A stretch of 5,761 nt of DNA from Desulfobacteraceae bacterium (GTDB taxonomy: Bacteria; Desulfobacterota; Desulfobacteria; Desulfobacterales; Desulfobacteraceae): NCBI GenBank assembly GCA_022712835.1, contig JAFLJU010000222.1:1-5761 (forward strand), in the 5' to 3' direction. Position 1 is the stretch's first letter, and every line of letters begins with the position of its first letter. The notes under the pieces were generated by a model. It searched no databases. It was not told the DNA's origin and worked only from the letters and a program-made list of their open reading frames with translations. A program made the position numbers and the translations under genes. Shown piece by piece: positions 1 to 4,660 of the stretch.

Positions 1-1
1 G

Positions 2-223
2 AGATTATTTGTGAGGATGAGCAAGGATACAGGTCCCGCTGCTGTTGAAAATAAAATGATGGAGATCTCAAGTAAACCGGTTTTGTTGAGCCGGATCTAT
101 TTTGGCAAACATAAAGGGCAGCTTTTCAGGGATATACCTAAAGATTATTTAAAATGGTTGTCGGGTACGGATGATCTGGATGAGGATATGCGGTATACTG
201 TTGGGCATCATTTAAATGGATAG
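2..223 (+). CDS. C-terminal domain of ExoX-like 3'-5' exonuclease (partial at left edge)
   Basis: The reading frame is open to the left edge (codons for R-L-F precede the GTG at 11) and ends with TAG at 221-223. It contains EISSKPVLLSRIYFGKHKG, then IPKDYLKWL, then DLDEDMRYTVGHHL. This is the pattern of the small C-terminal domain (ExoX-like C-terminal / DUF3820 type) that follows the DEDD exonuclease domain in DNA polymerase III epsilon-like exonucleases. The linker ISSKPVLL is typical of the exonuclease fusions, so the catalytic N-terminal domain probably lies to the left of the window. If the GTG at 11 were the real start, the product would be a 70-aa stand-alone DUF3820-like protein with no nuclease residues; I consider that less likely. 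Its role would be trimming single-stranded 3' DNA ends in repair. Family recognition is fairly secure; whether the gene is intact cannot be judged here. Confidence 0.7.
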   Translation, partial: RLFVRMSKDTGPAAVENKMMEISSKPVLLSRIYFGKHKGQLFRDIPKDYLKWLSGTDDLDEDMRYTVGHHLNG

Positions 224-243
224 TGGGGTGTAAGGCATGTTAA

Positions 244-716
244 ATTCTTTGGATTTATGGATATAACATTGTAACCAGGGAAGACCAGGACAAATTTGCG
301 GCAGCCTCCCAGGCCAAAGCTGTTGCAGCCAGAGATGCTGGGCTTTTTACGGAAATTGTTCCCACTCCTGCCTATAAATATGTAGCCCAGGCAGACGGCA
401 CCTATAAAAAAGAATCCTTTATTGTGGAACACGATGACGGTATCCGTGCCTCCACCGTTGAAGGTCTTGGAAAGCTTCGGACCGTGTTTTCAGCCGTGGG
501 TTCTGTGACCGCTGCCAACTCTTCCCAGACAACCGATGGAGCAGCTGCCACTATCATGGCGGTGCCATTGCCCTGGGTCATCCTCTGGGATGTACCGGTG
601 CAAAACTGACCGCCACCTGCCTTGCCAACCTCAAAGAGGTTAAAGGACGATACGGAATTGTTTCCATGTGTATCGGCGGCGGAATGGGTGCAGCAGCTAT
701 TTTTGAAAGATTCTAG
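244..716 (+). pseudogene. Thiolase (acetyl-CoA acetyltransferase) remnant with N-terminal and internal deletions
   Basis: Two out-of-frame pieces of one thiolase can be read. The first (frame of 271) begins after a stop at 241-243 and shows [40 protein letters not shown] and [15 protein letters not shown] up to about 557. The second (frame of 558) begins abruptly at [20 protein letters not shown] and ends with [18 protein letters not shown] and TAG at 714-716. In intact thiolases (about 390-440 aa) roughly 90-100 residues separate these blocks, so an internal segment is missing and the join changes frame. The whole N-terminal half, with the acyl-accepting Cys, is also absent. The catalytic His of GHPLG and the Cys of CIGGG remain. 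An intact enzyme would condense or cleave acyl-CoA in fatty-acid or aromatic degradation; this copy cannot. Residue identity is otherwise clean, which suggests fairly recent inactivation. Confidence 0.9.
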
Positions 717-752
717 GCTGATTTAGCCCAGTTCTTTTAAAGTCGCTCGTTT

Positions 753-800
753 AAAAAGGCTGTTTTTCTTTATCCTAAAGGAAAACAGCCTTTTTTTATT
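753..800 (+). terminator. Strong intrinsic terminator after the thiolase remnant
   Basis: A long hairpin follows the thiolase stop by 36 bp. AAAAAGGCTGTTTT (753-766) pairs fully with AAAACAGCCTTTTT (782-795). The inner arm CTTTA (768-772) pairs with TAAAG (776-780), with a T-G wobble at 767/781 and a TCC loop. It is followed by a T-run through 797. On the + strand it fits the original thiolase terminator. Because the stem has A/T runs at both ends it could also act on the - strand. Confidence 0.88.
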
Positions 801-802
801 GA

Positions 803-1393
803 GACGTTAAACAGACAGAACAACTCCTTCGGTACCGGCGATCCATACGAAATTATAAGCGCAAGACGGTTGAAAAAGAAAAAATTGAAAAACGGATCCA
901 TATTGCTTCCCATGCACCTTCCGGCCATAACACCCAGCCGGTTCTCTGGCAGGTGATTTATGGAAAAGAAAAGGTGAACGAATTAAGTTCCCATGTCATC
1001 GATTGGATGAAAACGATGCTCAAGTCGAAACCGGAGCAGGCAAAGGCGATGCATCTTGATATGATGACGGCTGCCTGGGAAATGGGCACGGATGTCGTTT
1101 CCAGAAACGCTCCGGCTCTTGTTTTGGTGAACGGAGGAAGCAAAGATCCCTATGCCGATAGTGCCTGTAAAATAGCCATGACATTTTTGGATATTTCTGC
1201 GCCGTCCCTGGGGTTGGGATCATGCTGGAATGGATATTTCAACAGGGCTGCAATGTCATGGGAACCCCTTCAAAAAGCTCTGGGATTTTCAGAGGGTATC
1301 ACAAATTATGGAACAATGATGCTGGGATATCCAAAGTATTTATACCATAGAATGCCGAATAGAAATGCACCCAGCGTTAGATGGACGGATTAA
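803..1393 (+). pseudogene. Nitroreductase-family protein lacking N-terminus and start codon
   Basis: The frame is open from just after TGA at 800-802 to TAA at 1391-1393 (196 codons). It begins in the middle of a conserved block: LLRYRRSIRNYKRKTVEKEKI (FMN-phosphate binding RRSIRxY, about 824-880), then APSGHNTQP (914-940), ISAPSLGLGSCWNGYF in the middle, and MMLGYPKYLYHRMPNR near the end. These are nitroreductase-fold FMN oxidoreductase motifs. The closest style I know is the roughly 270-aa anaerobe type with an N-terminal 4Fe-4S ferredoxin domain; that domain is missing here. No ATG, GTG or TTG occurs in frame before GTG at 953. Starting there (146 aa) would remove the RRSIRxY and APSGHN motifs, so a working enzyme is unlikely. 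The sequence begins only a few bases after the preceding terminator's T-run, which looks like a deletion or rearrangement junction. Confidence 0.82.
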
Positions 1394-1474
1394 ATAGAAT
1401 CCATTGTTGTGTTTAATTCGGTAAATAATAACTTCCAACATCATCGGTGAAATGCGGTGCATGTTGATTGTTGA
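1394..1474. other. Short junction stretch between nitroreductase and kinase remnants
   Basis: No recognisable gene was found. One + frame stays open from about 1430 to a TAG at 1515-1517 and reads MRCMLIVELSSKGQMKHYLG near its end. It may be a frame-shifted piece of the region upstream of the following kinase, but I could not match it to any family. Confidence 0.3.
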
Positions 1475-2401
1475 ACTTTCCAGCAAGGGGCAAATGAAAC
1501 ACTACCTCGGAAAATAGAAAGTGGCTTTCCATCTGATCCAAGGCAGTGGACAACTTCCCATATCAGGAGATACCTGATATCTAACGGCGATGATCTGCCC
1601 GGGAATTTTATCCTGGGAGAACAGTCCATCTTGCTTTTGTCTCGCCGGCCTTATGGGGTGACAAGGGAATCATATCCAACGGTGGCAGAGGATGTTATGA
1701 AAGGGGAAATTCCGGGGTCATCAGCCGGTGGAGAGCAGCCGAAGTTTACCGCGTTCAGTAGCCTTTACGAATCCCATGTCATTGTTAAGTTTTCCCCCAA
1801 AGATGACACACAAATCGCAAGGAGATGGCGTGATATTTTGATAACCGAGTATCACGCAGCGCAAATCATCGATGAGAATATATGTCCTGCTGCCGAGACC
1901 GGATTCCTCGAAGCAGGGGGACGCCTGTTTCTTGAAACACAGAGATTTGACCGTTTGGGTGTATCCGGTAGATACGCAATGATTTCACTGCAGGTAATTG
2001 ATGACGAATTTACTGGCTTCAGCCATAACTGGGCACGTGTGATGGGCACGTTGAGAGATCAGGGGCTGGTGCGTGAACAGGATGCTCATATTGCCAGGCA
2101 ATTATGGTATTTCAGCCAGCTAATTCATAATACCAACATGCATTTGGGTAACCTAAGCTTATTCATAGACGGGGATATTTTTAAACTATTGCCCTGTTAT
2201 GATATGTGTTCCATGGGCTTTGCTCTGAATAGTGGAGGTGAGGTCCGACCATTCTCTTTTGATGCATCGGGAATTCCGGATCCGGAGTTCAATAAAAAGG
2301 TCATCATTCGTTTGCAGCAACTGGCATATATCTTCTGGAAAAATGTCGCAGGAGATGATCACATATCTGCTTGTAACACCTTGTGGTCTTTTTGGTATTA
2401 A
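1475..2401 (+). pseudogene. YjjJ-type HipA-family kinase, N-terminally truncated, catalytic Asp replaced by Asn
   Basis: The frame is open from 1475 (after TGA at 1472-1474). Family similarity is clear from about 1520: GFPSDPRQW, RRYLISNGDDLPGNFILGE, then PGSSAGGEQPKFTAF (about 1715-1760; the activation/Ser loop region), VKFSPKDD, RRWRDILITEYHA, FLETQRFDRLG, NMHLGNLSLF and LLPCYDM (metal-binding Asp, about 2201). YjjJ-like proteins are about 400-450 aa with an N-terminal winged-helix region. That region is missing, and the first in-frame candidate start (TTG at 1631) lies inside the conserved domain, giving only 256 aa. At 2135-2137 the codon is AAC (Asn) where HipA-family kinases have the catalytic Asp (NTDMHxGN; E. 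coli HipA D309). The last residues after about 2353 come from foreign DNA matching the methylase gene of this window. No adjacent antitoxin is seen. Almost certainly inactive. Confidence 0.85.
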
Positions 2402-2421
2402 CTTTCAAAAAGGTGAAAAAG
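2353..2421. repeat. Two-piece copy of methylase gene sequence (28 bp + 42 bp) joined directly
   Basis: Bases 2353-2380 are identical to 4653-4680 (28 bp), and bases 2380-2421 are identical to 4886-4927 (42 bp), in the same order and orientation. The base C at 2380 fits either side of the join. The 206 bp between the two blocks in the methylase gene (about 4681-4886) are absent here. The source blocks encode the C-terminal GVTSRYVII and the FFTFLKVNTKKTT segments of the methyltransferase on the - strand. Here they form the 3' end of the kinase remnant and supply its stop codon. Identity ends sharply at both sides. Confidence 0.92.
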
Positions 2422-2436
2422 AAAAAACCTATTTAA

Positions 2437-2664
2437 AAATGTTGGGGGGGATCAGATGAGGTATGCGGGTGGTTGGAAGATAATCCAGAAAAGACATCAA
2501 AATCAATGCTGTTGAAACTTCAGGGAAAGTATCCTGGTGAATACCAAGAAAAAAGGAAGGATGCTCAAGGAAGGAGAATATTTTTCAATAGAAAATAGAC
2601 TTTTTATCAATTCTAATTTTAACGGGGCCAGCCCTCAATTTTTGTCATTTAATTTTAAATTAGC
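2437..2664 (+). pseudogene. Possible IS21-type transposase (IstA) remnant
   Basis: A + frame, open from a TAA at 2434-2436 to a TAG at 2662-2664, reads WLEDNPEKTSKSMLLKLQGK and then YPGEYQEKRKDAQGRR (about 2470-2577). This resembles the N-terminal segment of IS21-family IstA proteins, which often read LxxNPxxTAKxLFExLQxKYPGxFxxxQLRTLQRR. The QLRTLQRR part is only approximate here, as if scrambled or frame-shifted. There is no start codon with a ribosome site, the DDE catalytic domain is absent, and what follows (FFNRKIDFLSILIL) is not transposase-like. The AT-rich stretch at 2636-2667 has short similar TTTAATTTTAAATT-type runs that could be a decayed element end, but no inverted partner was found. 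This is a lead, not a firm identification. Confidence 0.35.
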
Positions 2665-2667
2665 CTT

Positions 2668-2709
2668 AAAAAGAACACATAACATCTGCGGCTTGCCCGT
2701 CAGCATGTT
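2668..2709 (-). terminator. Possible weak terminator downstream of hipA
   Basis: On the - strand just past the hipA stop, AACATGCTGACGGGC (2709-2695) pairs imperfectly with GCCGCAGATGTT (2692-2681) with two or three single-base bulges. TTCTTTTT (2675-2668) follows after a gap of about five bases. The bulges and the gap make it a weak candidate, but its position at the operon end is right. Confidence 0.33.
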
Positions 2710-2721
2710 ATTGTTTAGAAA

Positions 2722-3975
2722 CTAATCGAATTGTTTAAGTGTTCTATTTGCTCTTTTCTTGATATCGATGATGATATTTCCCACTAGGTTGTTCTGGGCA
2801 TGTCTATCAATGAAATTCGTATAAGTGACGTCAATTATATTAACCAATTTATTGCAAAACTCGGATAATCGTTTCTGGAGAACAGGATGGCTGATCTCTA
2901 TCTCCTCTCCAAATCTTTTCCAGTGTCTGTCCATAATCCATTCCAGTCTGTTTTCACCCCCTATTTTCATTGCCAGCTTTTGTGACAGATCTTCATATAT
3001 ATTCGTACACATCAAGTCATAAAAAGGAGCTAACCGAATTTGTCTTCCTTGATAAATAAAAGACAAATTTTTTGCGTGAGCGTCCATATTCCCTATCAAG
3101 TAATTAAAAAACACCCATTGCATCAGTTGCTGAAGATCTTTAATCGGATTGGCAGAATATGCCCGGACGGCATCAAAGCATGCTTGCAACCCAGGACCAC
3201 CATCTGCCTGATACTTCAACTCATGAGAAAGCCCTAAAGCCTGGCAAAAATCTTCCTGGTGAAGACGATTGAGCACATCCTTATCCAAAGTTCTGTCATA
3301 CCTTTTGATTAACAGAACTTCTTGAGTCCCTTTTCGAGCAATTGAAACAGGCGGAACATTCAGACCCAGATCGCCTGCAAGCATCATACAGAAATATTCA
3401 TTTTGAATGGAAGACTGAAAATGAGCCATCCCCGGTTTTAAAATATAGTTGCTTGGAGCGCCATTCAGCGGGATATGAAATACAGGATCTTTATAGAAAA
3501 GAGCCAGTTTTTCCTGTGCCCCTGCAAGTGATATACGAATCCCCTCTTGGCCTGCAAGCAGGGGGCGCCGGGGGATATGCATTATGATATTTTCTAATTG
3601 TTCATCAGATAATGAACGATACGTGTATTGATTTGGAGATTCTGGTCTTTCTGATTCAGGCTGAATTGTTATCGCTCCCGCACATTCTCCGCCAATACGC
3701 TTGAGAAACATAAAGTCATTTTTATTTGAAATTCCGAGCCGTTTTGCGATTAATTTTCTGACGGCAGATTCAGGTAACAAATTAGAGAAAAAAGATTTCA
3801 CTTTATCATCTGTGATAATTCCTTCTTGCAGCGGCAAAGAAATAGATAGTTGAAAAGCAATCGGTGAAATCAACCATTCCTTCGAATATTGGAATGAAAA
3901 TAAACGCCTGTCATTTATAGAGAGAGAACCGACTCTGATTTGTTTAAAAAAAACATTCAAAGTTTCCAAAATCAA
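2722..3975 (-). CDS. hipA: HipA toxin, serine/threonine-protein kinase
   Basis: The 417-aa product is collinear with E. coli HipA (440 aa). The N-terminal subdomain (about 1-105) is followed by RISLAGAQEKLALF (147-160; Ser149 matches the autophosphorylated Ser150 loop), YILKPG with Lys180 (ATP-binding lysine position), QNEYFCMMLAGDLGLNVP (191-208), LIKRYDR, QEDFCQALG, KYQADGGPG (254-262), GNMDAHAKNLSF (295-306; catalytic Asp298 and Asn303) and LAPFYDLM with metal-binding Asp320. All key residues are present, so the kinase is probably active. HipA kinases phosphorylate aminoacyl-tRNA synthetases (GltX in E. coli), which halts translation and promotes persistence; the target here is not known. 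The start is TTG at 3975-3973, overlapping the hipB stop as TTGA, with GGAG (3983-3980) four bases upstream. No ATG lies in frame before residue 88. Translation is therefore likely coupled to hipB. The gene is visibly more AT-rich than the methylase next door. Confidence 0.95.
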   Translation of the reverse strand: MILETLNVFFKQIRVGSLSINDRRLFSFQYSKEWLISPIAFQLSISLPLQEGIITDDKVKSFFSNLLPESAVRKLIAKRLGISNKNDFMFLKRIGGECAGAITIQPESERPESPNQYTYRSLSDEQLENIIMHIPRRPLLAGQEGIRISLAGAQEKLALFYKDPVFHIPLNGAPSNYILKPGMAHFQSSIQNEYFCMMLAGDLGLNVPPVSIARKGTQEVLLIKRYDRTLDKDVLNRLHQEDFCQALGLSHELKYQADGGPGLQACFDAVRAYSANPIKDLQQLMQWVFFNYLIGNMDAHAKNLSFIYQGRQIRLAPFYDLMCTNIYEDLSQKLAMKIGGENRLEWIMDRHWKRFGEEIEISHPVLQKRLSEFCNKLVNIIDVTYTNFIDRHAQNNLVGNIIIDIKKRANRTLKQFD

Positions 3976-4214
3976 TTATCTCCACGTTTAATGAGATGGA
4001 GTTCAAGGCCAAGACTGTTCAACAATTCAAAGACTTTCCCAACTTGAGCAGTCTCTTTACCTTTTTCAAGTTCTATAATAAATTTTCGGCCGACATCAGC
4101 AAACTCAGAAATCTCTTTTTGCGTCAACTTGAGATTTTTACGTTCTTTAAGAAGGTATAGTCCTAATTCTTTTGGGTTATTAATTTTTGACGAAGATTTC
4201 AATACCTCTCCCAT
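3972..4214 (-). CDS. hipB: HipB antitoxin, Cro/C1-type DNA-binding protein
   Basis: An 80-aa protein with one helix-turn-helix domain: LKLTQKEISEFADVGRKFI (about 28-46) followed by ELEKGKETAQVGKVFELLNS and LGLELHL (residues 48-74). This is the standard HipB pattern, in which the C-terminal beta strand LGLELHL forms the dimer interface. HipB would bind HipA in the cytoplasm, hold it inactive and repress the operon through the dyads immediately upstream. It precedes hipA with a 4-nt overlap. The start is uncertain. ATG at 4214-4212 has no ribosome site in front of it (the upstream sequence is T-rich). A strong GGGAGAGG lies at 4212-4205, inside the first codons, and could serve the TTG at codon 5 (4202-4200), although with only 2 bases of spacing. 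Both starts leave the helix-turn-helix intact. The usual HipB length is 70-100 aa, so the gene is complete. Confidence 0.92.
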   Translation of the reverse strand: MGEVLKSSSKINNPKELGLYLLKERKNLKLTQKEISEFADVGRKFIIELEKGKETAQVGKVFELLNSLGLELHLIKRGDN

Positions 4215-4217
4215 ATA

Positions 4218-4241
4218 AAAAGATTTCGATCAGATACTTTT
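4218..4241. promoter_or_regulatory. hipBA operator O1 (proximal, degenerate dyad)
   Basis: This 24-bp site has the layout AAAAGA-N3-CGATCA-N3-ACTTTT, one mismatch in an outer arm and one in the core relative to the two distal copies. It lies directly before the hipB ATG and covers the candidate -10 box and start of transcription, so occupancy would block RNA polymerase. The degeneracy suggests weaker binding than O2 and O3. Confidence 0.7.
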
Positions 4242-4265
4242 AGCAGATTTACTAGCAAAGCGCAA
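4237..4265 (-). promoter_or_regulatory. Candidate hipBA promoter
   Basis: On the - strand, TTGCGC (4265-4260) and TAAAAG (4242-4237) are separated by exactly 17 bp and lie between operators O1 and O2. The -35 and -10 matches are only partial (3/6 and 4/6), but the position fits a leader of about 20 bases before the hipB ATG. Autoregulated toxin-antitoxin promoters often have this overlap with operators. Confidence 0.4.
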
Positions 4266-4267
4266 CG

Positions 4268-4291
4268 AAAAGTTTCCGATCGAGCACTTTT
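4268..4291. promoter_or_regulatory. hipBA operator O2
   Basis: A 24-bp dyad with AAAAGT (4268-4273), the self-complementary core CGATCG (4277-4282) and ACTTTT (4286-4291), with 3-bp spacers TTC and AGC. Its arms and core are identical to O3. It starts 50 bp from O1 and lies next to the candidate -35 box. It is probably bound by a HipB dimer. Confidence 0.8.
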
Positions 4292-4316
4292 CATGTTTTT
4301 TATTGAAATTTCCCGG

Positions 4317-4340
4317 AAAAGTAACCGATCGAAAACTTTT
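4317..4340. promoter_or_regulatory. hipBA operator O3 (distal)
   Basis: A 24-bp dyad with AAAAGT (4317-4322), CGATCG (4326-4331) and ACTTTT (4335-4340), with 3-bp spacers AAC and AAA. Arms and core are identical to O2 and it starts 49 bp away from it. It also overlaps a possible divergent promoter (TACAAT at 4351-4356), so it may control transcription in both directions. Confidence 0.8.
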
Positions 4341-4537
4341 AACCTGTGTGTACAATATCGGGGAAGGATCAGTCTTCCTTCGGACGAACAAGTAGAATTT
4401 GGATGGTGACAATAATGTTTAGAACCAAAATGAACATTGAAAATAACCGGATGCCAAAAGTCGCAGAGCTAAGCGGCACTGCTTTCAATCCCCAATTTTT
4501 GTAAACAATGAAAAAACCACATACCGTCATGTGTCAT
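4341..4537. other. Intergenic stretch with possible divergent promoter and doubtful small ORF
   Basis: On the + strand, TACAAT (4351-4356) is a good -10 match with a weak TCGAAA (4329-4334) 16 bp upstream inside O3. A small hairpin GAAGGA/TCCTTC with a 7-base loop sits at 4363-4381. A + strand ORF from ATG at 4403 (33 codons) or ATG at 4415 (29 codons) ends with TAA at 4502-4504 and reads MFRTKMNIENNRMPKVAELS near its start. It has no clear ribosome site and no family I recognise, so I do not call it a gene. Another short hairpin (CACAT/ATGTG) lies near 4518-4533. Confidence 0.3.
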
Positions 4538-4660
4538 TCAGCATTTATTTAGAAGTTCCATTGTCTCTTTTTGAGAAATATTCTTAACCGGTTTGATCCG
4601 GTTCAGTCGAATACCTGGCTTAGCTTTAGCGTGCAATTCTAATCTTGTTTTAAGATGATC
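4538..4660 (-). pseudogene. Unidentified coding tail, no start codon
   Basis: Downstream of the methylase, a different - strand frame reads DHLKTRLELHAKAKPG, then IRLNRIKPVKNISQ and KETMELLNKC, ending in TGA at 4540-4538. The composition (Lys/Leu-rich, amphipathic, few rare residues) looks like the C-terminus of a real protein rather than random sequence. It has no ATG before the methylase stop and overlaps the last methylase codons by about 20 bases. I do not recognise the family. It may be what is left of a neighbouring gene after deletion, or a former extension of the methylase frame. AACCGG/CCGGTT (4586-4603) inside it forms a 6-bp hairpin without a T-run, so no terminator is called. Confidence 0.35.

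Noticed and set aside
208..432. 74-aa - strand ORF
   Set aside because: It is the reverse of the thiolase remnant, which has clear family motifs on the + strand.
2232..2459. 75-aa + strand ORF overlapping the kinase remnant's end
   Set aside because: It is an alternative frame of the kinase and of the inserted methylase pieces, with no family resemblance.
2825..3587. Several 65-81 aa + strand ORFs
   Set aside because: They lie antisense to hipA, whose motifs fully account for this DNA.
4218..4340. Three 24-bp repeats with 25-26 bp gaps, resembling a short CRISPR array
   Set aside because: The repeats are dyads with variable internal bases, sit directly in front of hipB, and no cas genes are present. 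Operators explain them better.
4586..4603. AACCGG/CCGGTT hairpin as a methylase terminator
   Set aside because: The stem is only 6 bp and no T-run follows on either strand.
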